Assembly (NCBI GenBank): GCA_025617375.2
Contig: JAMYGW020000012.1
Span: 868,001-932,000 of the forward strand
DNA length: 64,000 nt
Source of the DNA: Acarospora socialis
Taxonomy: Eukaryota > Ascomycota > Lecanoromycetes > Acarosporales > Acarosporaceae
Direction of reading: 5' to 3'
The first letter of the stretch is position 1, and each line of letters opens with the position of its first letter. The notes under the pieces are model-generated. The model was not told the origin of the DNA, did not search any database, and saw nothing but the letters and a program-made list of their open reading frames with translations. This document shows positions 45,378-56,355 of the stretch, piece by piece. The translations under genes and the position numbers were made by a program.

Positions 45378-47250
45378 CTAGCCAGCGCCCGCAGCGAACG
45401 TGCTGCGTTCCCTCAACCGTGCCCCGAATTTCCACAGCAGAAACGGCGCCGGCAACCCCAACCCGATTGCGATAAACCCCAGTAGACTGTTTCCCCACCC
45501 GTATCCGAGACTATTATACATGGCCGGCGCGAACAGCGGAAACCCAAACCCGGCCAAACTCCGCAGCACCGTCGCGGCCCCGACCGCGGACGCCGCAAAA
45601 CGCGTATAGCTATCGACGAGATAAGTCTGAATGCACTGAAAGCCCATGATGACGCCGGCGCCGAGGATGCAAGCGCCGATGTTTGGGACGACCCAGTGAG
45701 TGTGATACTGGGCGGACCAACCGTAGAGGAAGAGGCCGACAGGCAAGATAGTTGCGCCAGGGACCATGAGGGGGATGCGAAACTCTGGTTTGCCGGTGCC
45801 GTTGTTGCGTTTCTTGAGAGTTTTGTAGATGTGGTCGTTGATCGGGGCGCAGATCTGGGTGGCGAGGAAGAAGCCGAGGCCGAGGGAGATGTAGTTGAGG
45901 CCGCCAATGCCGACGGATTCGTGGTAGACGGACTCCCAGAGGCGCGGGAAGGTGGAGAGGACGAGGTAGAGAATGCCGTACAGGTAGGCCATGTAGATGG
46001 CAAGGACCTGCACGATGGGCTGTGTGGCGAGAAGGCGGAAGGGCCGCACGAGGGAGTGTTTGAGGGTGTTGGCGAGGGAGCGTTCCGGGTGCTCGAATTC
46101 GGTTTTGAGGTTGGGGTTGCCGCTTTCTTTGCGGAGTCGCTCGGCTTTTCGGTGTAGAAGTTTGGGGGCGTAGGTTTCTTTGAGGAAAAACAGGCCGGAG
46201 ATCTGGATGATGGCGTCGGCGATGGAGGTGGCGTAGAATGCCCATCGCCAGGTTGTTCGCTCCGTGATGAAGCCGCCTGCGATGGGTCCAACGGCGGGAC
46301 CAAGGAGTGGTGCCAGACTGTAGATACTGATCGACCTGCCCCGCTCTTCTGCTTTCCAGCAATCGCTGAGGACGCCTCCACCGATCTGAATGTAAATTAG
46401 CACTCTGAATGGTAAGTGGGTGTCGAGGGACATACTGCTAATGGCGCACTCCCGCCTAATCCGCTCAGAAACCGGAATGCGATCATTTGTCCCTTGCTCC
46501 TTGACACACCACAAGCAATATTGAAAATTAGGTAGAAGAGATTCGACAACTGTAGCACAGGTACACGGCCGTAGATCTCGGACAACGGTCCTAGAAAGAG
46601 GGGACCAATTGCATATGCCAGAACGAATATTGACAGCGTAAGTTGGATTTCCACTTCATTGGTGATGTTGAACTCCTTGGCGATGCTTGTCAACGCTGGA
46701 GCAACCATCGACGATGATACGGGCGAGATGAAGGTGAAGGAGGACACGACGAGTGTGGCAGCCCATTTCTTCTTCATGGTCCAGTTCTTCGGGTTCTCGG
46801 GGTCGTCGAGACCCTTCCATGTCACCTATCAGAGCAATAACGTTAGTCGTGCCTGGTACCGTAGACGTAGTCCCAGGTATAATATCTACTAACCAGATTC
46901 GGATCCTTGACTGATCTAGAAGTCTGTCGCTTCTCCAACGGTGGTGCTTTTGCAGCTTCCAGGTCCCTCTCATTGGGCACGCCCATCCGGTCCTCATCAA
47001 CATGATCTTGACCATGCTCTTGCGCTTCCTCATCATCTTTCTCGGTAAGTTGTTCAGATAACCCGATTGACGAGCTGTCGTCTTCACTCTGGATGTCGTG
47101 CTCCGCATGGTATACGGACTGGTCATCAAGATGTTGAGCGGAGAAGAACCGATGCAGATGAGGGCTGCTAGGCCTTGACTTTCCCAACTGAGGTCTCGCG
47201 GGTCTCGAAACCCGGGATGTATTCGATCGTGAGCGCCCAAGGTCTGTCAT
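45378..47250 (-). CDS. MFS multidrug-type transporter (DHA1)
   Basis: Three exons (47250-46894, 46825-46436, 46385-45378) give 584 residues. An N-terminal cytosolic region of about 120 residues, rich in Ser, Asp and Glu, precedes the family signature DDPENPKNWTMKKKW. Twelve membrane helices follow. The loop between helices 2 and 3 reads GPLSEIYGRVPVLQ. The helix 5 region (LLGPAVGPIAGGFITERTTWRW) carries the antiporter motif of drug:H+ exporters. The family exports drugs, toxins or polyamines with proton exchange at the plasma membrane; the substrate here cannot be told. It is not obviously linked to the carotenoid cluster. Confidence 0.9.
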
Positions 47251-47944
47251 TTTTTTTTGTTATGGCAGAGGATACACTGCGTTCAGGTGATGCATCGGCT
47301 AATCTATGCTGCTGTGAAATGATGTTAGACTAATGGGTGTGTAGTGCAGTTACGCTCTGAATGGCTTACTGCATTGGATGCTTGTAGTCCGCACTTGAAG
47401 GATAGATTCTCTCGCCACCGATGCCTGTGAAAGAAACGACAAGATATGTTGCCCATAATCAGAGCCATAGAGTGTTGAATGACTGTGTTGACCTCGGCAA
47501 TCCGGCACAAAGTGATGTCGTAAGGGTCGCACGCAAAAGTCCGGCGTTGACTTCGTCGGAACGATCGCCGAGGCGGAAGACGCTAAGGAGTTCCCGGGGT
47601 AGAGGGAGAGCCCCCGGACAAGCAACTCGGGTCATGGTGAGTTGTACTGTACGGTTTCATTTGGAAGGGCAGTGGCTTTTCAATGTTCATACTACGAAGA
47701 AAGAATGACAGGAGGGTTTTTAGTTGATGTGGATGACATCATAGAACATTTACTGCTTGGCAGGGCTGAAGAGCTAAGACGGAAGTCTTAAAGCTTGTGT
47801 AGTAGTAATAAGACTCGTACAACCCAATTACCTAAAATATACCTCGCAGCAACAACCCCTTGATCTCCAGAACTTGCTCACATACGCCAGTTCCGAGTAG
47901 CTGCATAACCCTCAGTCGCTGACACCGCGCAACTGACCGCATCG
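47251..47944. other. intergenic, no gene seen
   Basis: Upstream of the MFS transporter and downstream of the amidoligase-family gene. A poly-T run sits right before the transporter ATG (47251-47258). Nothing else recognised. Confidence 0.5.
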
Positions 47945-49306
47945 CTACTCAAGCTCATCTTCTGGAGCCTTCCTTTCCCTGACTTCTTTCCATTTGATAT
48001 GGGGCAATTCCGGAATATATTTCAAGCTCATGCCGATATGCATCGGTCCACCCCGGCCATGAATCTTCCGCGTGAACCAGAGCACATCCTCGATCTCTAG
48101 CACTGGCAATGCCCCAAAAGCCGACATAGCCGCGCAGAGCTCCGTGAAGTTGACCGGTTTGGCATCGTTCAAATGTGCCAAGCGCGCCAGGTTCTGGATG
48201 TCAATGTTGTGTGCGAGGCTGACGAGCGCACCGACCAATCGGACCCAGCGAACAATCTCAACTGCGTTGAGCGTCCCCTCGTGCTGACGGAACTCGATGA
48301 CTGGTCTTTCGGAGAGAAGCGGCATGAAGTTGTACTTGTAGTAGTGCCGGAACTTTGGATTCTTACTCCTCGGCAGGTCGGGACACATCATGTTGGCCAC
48401 CTGTTCAATCGTTGTGCACTCCCTTAAGATCCGATGGCAGCTGGCGGACATGGATAGGCCTCGGAAGGCAGGATTGAGCTGCTGTGAACCTGCCCACAAC
48501 TGCATGCTATGAGCACGTTATGCGCATATGAATCAGAATCGTGTCAGATGTCACTTACGCTTTCAGTGATATAGCCCATGTGGTCCGCCAACAGTTTATC
48601 GATCAGCTTTTCGAAAGCTAATACAAGGATGGCGAGTCTTTGTACGGTCGGAAGCTCGAAACGGCCGTCACCAGTAATGTTTCCGACCTCCACGTGGAAG
48701 TGCGTTGACGGGTTGAGCTCACAATACAGGTCCGCCTCCTCATAGGGATCATCGATCGTGCCTAAAAGCGACCCTATATCTGTTTCCAATTCCCCCCAGT
48801 GCTGCAAACCCAGGTACGGCGGAGACATGAGCTTTATTGGCTGCAGCTCAACTGTGTGCCCGCTTTAGTGACAGCTTGACGGAGGATGGAGGGATGATTA
48901 TCCTACAGTCATCGAACCATTCGGGACGGTCAGGATCAATCGAGGTATCTCTGTTTACGACCCAATGGCTGGGCGGAAATACAATCTCTTTCCCTCTGGC
49001 AGCGTCAAGTTGCTGTTCGCTGGGTACGTGGATTTGAGCGACTTTCCCACTTGGTGCCTCCATTTTCGCTCTGCTCATCTCGCGTCCGATTAGATGCCGT
49101 AAGGTCTCGTGATCTAGTTTGTTGAATTGAATCCTTTTCATGGCCGCAAAGAATTCCAGCTGGACGCTAACGCTGAGATCGATGGGTGTCGTGGTGTCAT
49201 CCTGCTGAAACCACGTGCTAGGGTCTTGACCAGTTGGGGCGGGTCTCGTTGGAGGTTTCGCTATTGTATCGGGGCGTGCATGGGGTCCCACAATAGTATA
49301 AGGCAT
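47945..49306 (-). CDS. fungal amidoligase-family protein (Amidoligase_2)
   Basis: Three exons (49306-48907, 48851-48559, 48499-47945) encode 415 residues. Visible family marks are SVSVQLEFF near the start, WVVNRDTSID, the strand LQPIKLMSP, the histidine motif STHFHVEVGN, KYNFMPL, and IEFRQHEGTLN. These match the large fungal branch of the putative amidoligase (glutamine-synthetase-like/ATP-grasp-related) family, which is predicted to make amide bonds; no fungal substrate is known to me. The first splice join was fixed by restoring WFDDFELQPIKLMSP, the second by ITESLWAGSQQLNP. No signal peptide, so probably cytosolic. Confidence 0.85.
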
Positions 49307-50218
49307 GGTGAACTGCTCGGGCGTTGACCGTGATGTTCTGGTTACTTCGGCTGTAGTGCTTGTCCTAAGAAAAAGTCGTCTGTCTGCGAGCTATCAAGGC
49401 CGCTTGGTCGGAGTTGGGATTGCACCTTCTGTTCACGAAGTATTCTGTTGACCACTGGGAAGGACCTGAACATTCGATTAAGCAACGCAAAGCTGTGAGT
49501 AGGTATAGATTGTACGCTCGACCGCAACCGGAAGCTGGAATCATCCAGACATTCCGTCAATTATCCGTAGCTGAAGCTGCCATGGCACAGAACCGCTCTT
49601 TGTCCATTGGCTCCTCTTCCGTTGCCGTGCCCGGGAGTGGCTATGCTTTGTTCGAGGGAACAATGCAGCCCGGCCGGATTAGGCAATTCGATCAACATTC
49701 TGAATGAATGAGGCTCTTGACATAGATCTACTTGCATTCCGTGCGAGAAGCGAGCAATGCATCCGTACGCTTCTGGAACCGAAGTACCCAACATAGAATT
49801 TCAAGTCATAGAGAAAGGACAAAATAAAAAGCGAACCGTATGAGTTAATAGCTGAGCTACTTACTACTCCTCTCTTGTAGATAGACACCTCTTTTACACA
49901 AGATGCATTGAAAACTGGCTTGAGCACTAGAGACCAGAAACGTCGTCAGAATTTCTATTTGAAAACTTGGCGGATAGAATCTCGTGATTTCATTCTTAAG
50001 TTTGATGAAGGACGATAGTGGATTGAATCGAGTAAAGTAATGCGGAAACTCGTATGGTCTTGGGTTTGTAAGCCACGCAACCCGATGGGTCCCACGGACC
50101 TGTACGGTGGTTCCCTACAATGTTGGGACCTTTATGTCGATATTTAATAAGTGCATACACCTTACAACGGAGAAGGGAGCTCATCTCAATCAGAACACGA
50201 TAGTGGTTGCTCTCCTCC
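49307..50218. other. divergent intergenic, no gene seen
   Basis: About 900 bp between the amidoligase-family gene (-) and the dioxygenase gene (+). Short frames only. Confidence 0.5.
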
Positions 50219-50934
50219 ATGGCAGATCCGTCGCTATACAAATACCCCTCTCCTCTCGCGGGCTACGAGGGTCTTGAACCTCTCCCAAAGTACGGTGCGA
50301 GGCGCCATGTGTATCGTCATTTGACTTACCACCTCATGCAGTGATAAGGATGCGGATGGCAGGAGCTTCGTCAATCCGCAAACGGGCATTCTGAGTAAAT
50401 CTTACGAAAGATTCGTCGAACCCATCAGCAATGGGAGGAGTGGCGGATTCGACGTGCACATCTACTACTTTCAAGTACTAAAACTCCAGGCGTTGCTCTG
50501 AGTGCTTCCGAATAACGCATGTAGTAGAGCAATACGAAGCAAGCAGCCTTCGCCAAAGCCCTATGGGAGCGCATCCGCCGCGAATGTAGGCTGAAGGTAG
50601 CGGAATATTCTATAAGGGAAGATGCGCTGATACAGCAATTTCAGTCCCGGAACTTCGTATCTACCAGGTCTTCGATCGACCCGTCGGGCCTCATGCGATG
50701 GCCATGTTCGAAGTCAACATCTTCACGCCCGCACAGTTCGGAGCGTTCATCCCCTGGCTTGTCATCAATCGGGGTCCACTCAGTGCGTTGGTGCATCCCA
50801 ACACCGACGACGAGGAGAGGGATCATACGCAGAGAGCGACGTGGATGGGTGAGAAGGTACCGTTGGATTTGAGTCTGTTTAAGAAAATGAAGGAGAAGGC
50901 TGCGGCGGCGAAGAAGGCGGAGGGGTCATTATAG
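50219..50934 (+). CDS. DOPA 4,5-dioxygenase-like protein
   Basis: Four exons (50219-50289, 50342-50474, 50528-50585, 50645-50934) give 183 residues. The family (Dopa_dioxygenase) has three conserved histidine contexts, all present: FDVHIYY, VGPHAMAMFEV and SALVHPNT. The following words RDHTQRATWMGE and PLDLSLF also match. Members open the ring of DOPA-like catechols in some fungi, as in Amanita pigment synthesis; most mould homologues are unstudied. The C-terminus ends in a Lys/Ala-rich helix (KKMKEKAAAAKKAEG). Frame continuity across all three introns makes the model firm. Confidence 0.88.
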
Positions 50935-52095
50935 GTAAAGGCGAGCAGCACTCTTTGACATATGTACAACCGTGTCCGTGTGTATCTGGACCCTCTTGGC
51001 ACCTGTTCGCGGATTTTCACTAAAACTTCCTTTGTTGGACTCTGCTTTCGTTGTCAGAAGCCGAATGTCGGTGTCGGAAGGAGCAATTTCTAATCTGCAG
51101 TGGCGGCTCCAAAACACGCCGGTGACCGATGTTGTATGCACCTTCCTTTGCCGTCCTCTTCGGTTGAAATAATCGTCTCATAACTATCCTCCTTGCTGGT
51201 GCCCTTGTATTGGGGAAAAGCCCCATGAGATCCATAAGAGACATCAACCGAGTACCTTGTACTCGTACTTCAGTTTCAAATCTTATGTGTATCAGTCGAT
51301 AACATTGCCTTATGTGACTGTCATCGCTGTAAACAAATCTCGCAGGGTAAGTTACCTACCTACTGTACTTACCAGAGATGGTCCAAGCGTACATTTGCAA
51401 CCCTGAACAAATCGGACAAATCGGGCAAATCGGGCAAATCGGGCTAACCTTCTCAAAGTAGATAAACTCAGGTACGAAGCGTACAAGCGCGATACTAGTG
51501 CAGCATCTTTAGCGAGAATCTCATGGCTCTTGGCTATAGCCGCCGTCTGACTGGTCGCTCGCAGATTGAATTCATGTCGGTAATGTCACGCCGCCGCCGT
51601 GATCATTTTTGGATCCTTCGGTGATTCTTTCACTGACCCCAGCTAAGCGGCCAGCCTACGCCTTACACAGTACCTCACCAATGAGGGCCTCCTTCTACAG
51701 AACCGATGTCAAGGATGCATCGTAATTGACCCTGCGCTAAACCATAACACCTTGATTCCAAGTGTAGGGTGTGTGACCGAACTCTGCCTACTCCTCGAGT
51801 AGGAACAAGGCTACGCCGCAGGGCGGCACTTTTGCCGTCATGATCTTTTCGTTGTCTCCTCACCTCTCTCTCTCTCTTTCCTTTCTATCTCACTGTCACT
51901 GGCATCTCACAGCTCATCACTCTTTTGAGCTTCTCACCGTTCTTTTCCCCCTCATTCGTTCCTTTTCCACTCTGCAAACATTTGTTTGCGTCCTGTCCTT
52001 GACGGCAATCTATACACAGTCTTTATTGTGCCCAGCGCGGACTACCATATCCGACAGATCTAGAAATTGTACCATTTATCCAACAGCTGGAAATA
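50935..52095. other. intergenic upstream of chitinase
   Basis: About 1.2 kb. It contains the 9-bp array at 51408-51443 and a long C/T-rich tract at about 51850-51960 just before the chitinase gene, typical of a mould promoter/leader. No gene recognised. Confidence 0.5.
51408..51443 (+). repeat. 9-bp minisatellite, four units
   Basis: Four tandem copies of CAAATCGGG, the first ending in A instead of G. Confidence 0.85.
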
Positions 52096-55000
52096 ATGAT
52101 GTTCCCTTCTCTCTTTACGACCAGTGCGGCTCTCGCGTCAACTGTGTTCGCCTCTGCTGTGACTGCTTTTGATGCCTCCTCAAACGCGAACTTGGCGGTT
52201 TACTGGGTATGTAACACTTCGTCTCCGCCGAAAACAAATCTGTGGTACTGACAAAGCTTTTTATGCTAGGGCCAAGGCCCAAATCAGCTGCGGTTAAGGC
52301 ATTTCTGCGAGGATAGCTCGACCGACATCATTCCCATAGGCTTTGTCAACGTCTTCCCAGATCAGGGCGCGGGAGGTTATCCTGGAGACAACTTTGGAAA
52401 TCAATGTGGCGATGCATACTATACAGCTCCCGACGGCACGAAGAGTCAGCTTCTCTCGGACTGTCCGAACATCGCTGCCGACATTCCGTACTGTCAGTCA
52501 CTTGGCAAAAAGATCCTTCTCTCGCTAGGCGGGGCTTATCCAGGGAATTACCACATAAACAGCCAATCCTCGGCCAAGGACTTCGCAGACTTCCTCTGGG
52601 GAGCGTTCGGACCGCAACAGGTCACCTGGGCAGGACCTCGACCATTTGGGGCTGCCGTAGTTGACGGCTTCGACTTCGACATTGAGTCCTACATCTCTCC
52701 ACCGCCGACTGCTGATTATCAATACGCAAACTACGCTACTATGATCACTCGTCTCCGTTCGCTGTTCACGTTGGACGTTACCAAGCCTTACTACATCTCC
52801 GGCGCACCTCAATGTGTAGTTCCTGATGCCCATCTGGCAGACGCCATTCGGAACTCATGGTTCGACTTCATCTTCGTCCAATTCTACAACACTCCTTCAT
52901 GCTCCGCTCGTGCCTACTTCGACGACAGCTATGGTGGCTCCGGTTCGAAGTTTTCCTTTGATCAGTGGGCTAACTTCATCCGAAGCTCGTCAAAGAATCC
53001 GAATGCCAAGATATACGTAGGGCTTCCCGCAAGTACCACCGCCGCCAATGCTCCCCAGATGTACTTGTCCCCGGCCGAGGTGAAGAAACTAGTGAGCGAA
53101 TATCAGTGCAGCGACCCTGACGTATTCGGCGGAGTGATGCTCTGGGAGGCAACCTATTCGGAAAACAACCAGATCAACGGCAAATCTTATGCGGACAACG
53201 TCAAGGACGTTCTGCGCAGCTGCAGTTGTAGTACACAGACATCCTCAACCTCTAGCTCTAGCACTACATCTTCAACTGGAACCTCGACCTCTATCAGCAT
53301 CTCCTCCACCAGCAGCACATCCACTAGTGCATCATCCACAAGTATATCGTCTACCAGTGCATCGTCCTCTAGCGAGTCTTCCACCAGTGCGTCTTCCACC
53401 AGCTCATCGTCCATTGTCACATCTGCTACAAGCACTACATCGTCTACGACCAGTGTGTCATCGGTGAGCAGCATATCTTCTGGCAGCAGTTCATCATATG
53501 CCAGCACTGTATCTTCGACTAGCAGCTCCTATGGAATTGGCCCTGCAACATCCACCGGCACATCGACAACTACTAGTGCATCCTCCAGCGGCACCTCATC
53601 GAGCAGCTCCTTAGCCAGCAGCACTTCAACCAGTAGCGCTTCGTCCAGTAGCAGTGTGTCTTCCACTGGCGTTACATCGTCAACCAACATTGGCTACTCG
53701 GTGGACCCCGCAACGTCTACCAGCCCTTCGTCAAACAGAATTGTGTCTTCTAGCAGCACTTCGTCCGACAATGGTGCATCCAGTAATAGTGCCTCGTCTA
53801 CTACCACCCCCAGCACCTCCTCAACAATGAGCGGTTCATCCACCAGCATTTCTTCCTCCGTCGAGCCTGCAACCTCGTTCGGTTTATCAACAAGCAGCAC
53901 CGTGTCATCCTCGAGCAGCACGTCTACCAGCAGCACGACGCTATACAACATCGCCTCATCTGATTCTACAACTACGATCAGTACCACATCGACAACGACT
54001 AGCGCATCGTCGACCAGTGTTTCAGCAGCCACTGACATGGAATCGTCCACTAGCGTCTCATCCGCTATTAACTCTGCGACCGCTGCTCAAGTGTCCGCAT
54101 CTTCGGTTTCCGCTAGCAGCATCGCTTCGTCAACATCTAGCTCCAGCGTTTCGACTTTCAGTACAAGTCAAAGTACTACGGGCAGCGCTGGGCCCTCAAG
54201 CTCGTCGGGAACTGTCAGCAATGTTCTGGTCTCAAGTTCTATTGCGGAAAGCTCGGTTTCCACAACATCAGCTCCTTCCACCCAGTTGCCTATGACTAGT
54301 AACGGTCCCACTGCCGGACCTGTTTCTACAAGCACCATGTCCTCCTTGTCTCTGACGTCAACTTCAGGTTCGAGTTTTGTCGCGTCATTGACCAGTCCTT
54401 TCGTGACGAGCCCGATTTCAGAGGCGACATCCCAAGGAACCATGATTACAACCGTTATTACAAGTGAGTTGACTCTTGGTAGACCTTTGGATCAATTCAC
54501 AGACTGACAGACCAACCTAGCTGTGTATACCGACATTTGTCCAACCGGCTTGACAGCTGTTACAACAACCTGGAGCACAACTATTAACCCAGCAGCTCCT
54601 ACCACTACGCCTGTCCCAGAAGGCTGGACTACGAGTGTTGCCGTCTGCACAGTGTGCGGTCCTACCCCGACTACCGTCACTTTAACGGTGCCTTGCAGCA
54701 CCTCTACCTTTAGCACTCAGGAAAGCTCGCCCAGCAGCAGTGCGAAAATGTTCCCGACGTCGACACCGAGCAGCCTCGTCGCTGCCGAGCCTGCTAGCGG
54801 TTCCGCGACAACTGCAAGCTCCGTTTCATCTGCAGTCGGTTCTGCTGTTCTTCCTCAACTAGCACCTAATGGCCCTAGCCCAAGCCTTGGTGCTTCAAGC
54901 TCAGCCCCTTCATCAGTCAGCTCCGCCGAAGCCCTTCCGGCCCAAGGTAGTCAGCCAGTTCCGTCATCCGTGGTTGCTCCCCAAGGGACTCAAAACTCCC

Positions 55001-55425
55001 CGTCGGCTGTATCCACTGGTGCAGTCGTGAATCCTGGAATCTTCGTCATCCTTACCACTCAGCTGACCGCAAACCCAACCTCTGCTCCCACCCCGTCAGT
55101 CGTTTGCACGAACGGATCAAACTGCACTCCACCTGTTGCTGAGAAAGAGGTGTCTCCCATCAGTACTTCTACCGGCTCCACGCAGGTTGTAACGATGACC
55201 ATCGTACCTGTAGCGAAGAACCCTGCTCCATCGGCTGGTTCGAGTACTCCCTCGTACGGATCCAGCAATGCTCCAAGCTCAGCCTCGCCGTCTTCTGGGC
55301 CCTTAGCAAGTGCGACTGCACCGACACTCCCGGCCGCTCCGGTTTTCATGGGTGCTGGGGCTAAGAAGGGTGTGAGTGGATTTGGTGTATCTGCTGTGGC
55401 TATCGTTTTCTTGCTTATGGCATAA
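52096..55425 (+). CDS. GPI-type class III GH18 chitinase with Ser/Thr stalk
   Basis: Three exons (52096-52206, 52270-54463, 54521-55425) encode 1,069 residues. The signal peptide MMFPSLFTTSAALASTVFASA leads to a GH18 domain of the plant/yeast CTS1 type: NLAVYWGQGPNQ, ILLSLGGAYPGNY, the full catalytic motif DGFDFDIES near residue 165, and GGVMLWEATYSENNQ. From about residue 355 a very long Ser/Thr/Ala stalk follows, expected to be heavily O-mannosylated. After the second intron comes a TWSTTINPAAPTTT segment with two CxxC-like cysteines. The C-terminal hydrophobic tail (GFGVSAVAIVFLLMA) after Gly/Ala suggests a GPI anchor. The enzyme would act on the fungus's own chitin at the wall. Unlike the chitinase at 13651, this gene is intact. 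Confidence 0.9.
53222..54460 (+). repeat. Ser/Thr low-complexity coding tract
   Basis: Over 1.2 kb of imperfect AGC/TCC/ACC-type codon repeats encode the Ser/Thr stalk of the chitinase. Antisense frames across it, rich in Asp, Val and Glu, are shadows. Confidence 0.85.
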
Positions 55426-56355
55426 GTTGATAACTTCAAATCTTGTCAGTATAGCTCCAAACAAGAAGAGACGTGCATGCTACCAAACTCCATGCAATTT
55501 GCTATGTTCGAGCTTTCAGCTCAGTTATTCGCGCTTTAATGTTAGGGCAAAATATCTCTACTTTTTGCGAAGTCGCTTATGATGAAACTGAATGATGAAA
55601 TGGAAATTGACTCTGTCAACCCTTTCTTTTTCACCTAGGACTGACATCGACCTCGGTTTGTAACGCAGTGCACCTCAACCTGAAAGCTTGCCTAAAGTCA
55701 AACCCGAAGCTCCGTCAGCTTAGGCACAGATCCAGGTTTAATACCTGCCAAGCTCCAGACCTGAAACTTGCCCTTAAAGTTCACCTCAAAGCGCCAAGTT
55801 TAGATCACATATAAGTTCAGTTCAACTTGTCGTCACATGTGGAAGCATTGACACCAGAGTGGCATGTAGACACAGATTCGGACATGAGTTCAGGAGTGGG
55901 ATCTGAGAAAAGTTACAAGTGAACGCAAGCCTGAATCTAATTGTAGGTTGACAGGATTTCATCTGTGAAGATCTAGAGCGGATGGATGTCCTATATAAAG
56001 TAAGAGGTGACTGACTTATTTGCCCTTAAGGAAAACATTAACAATGAGTGTCTTTTCTGGAACTATCTTTCTCCACAACAGGTCAACGCAACTTGTGATT
56101 CCAAGCGGGTTCCAGCCCTCTCTGACGTCCACCACTCGCAACACCCACCGCGTCCCGCAACCTCCACACTTCATCCAACATTCAGTGCTACCTCACCAGT
56201 CACAAAGTGCACTTTAACCGACTCCAAATTTAAGTATCCCCGCATCTGTACCTTCGAGGCCTCTTGCATCACCGAATCTGCTGCTTTGAGTGGCGACAGG
56301 GTCCATGCATAATATCGGTGTGCGGAATATCTGATATCACATTCGGATCATAGAA
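55426..56355. other. intergenic, no gene seen
   Basis: About 930 bp between two plus-strand genes. Nothing coding recognised. Confidence 0.5.

Noticed and set aside
45610-46362. Long overlapping frames (His/Arg-rich and Ser/Pro-rich) in the MFS gene
   Set aside because: Shadows of the transporter frame caused by high GC; no domain.
53187-54050. Asp/Val/Glu-rich antisense frames
   Set aside because: Mirror images of the Ser/Thr codon repeats of the chitinase stalk.
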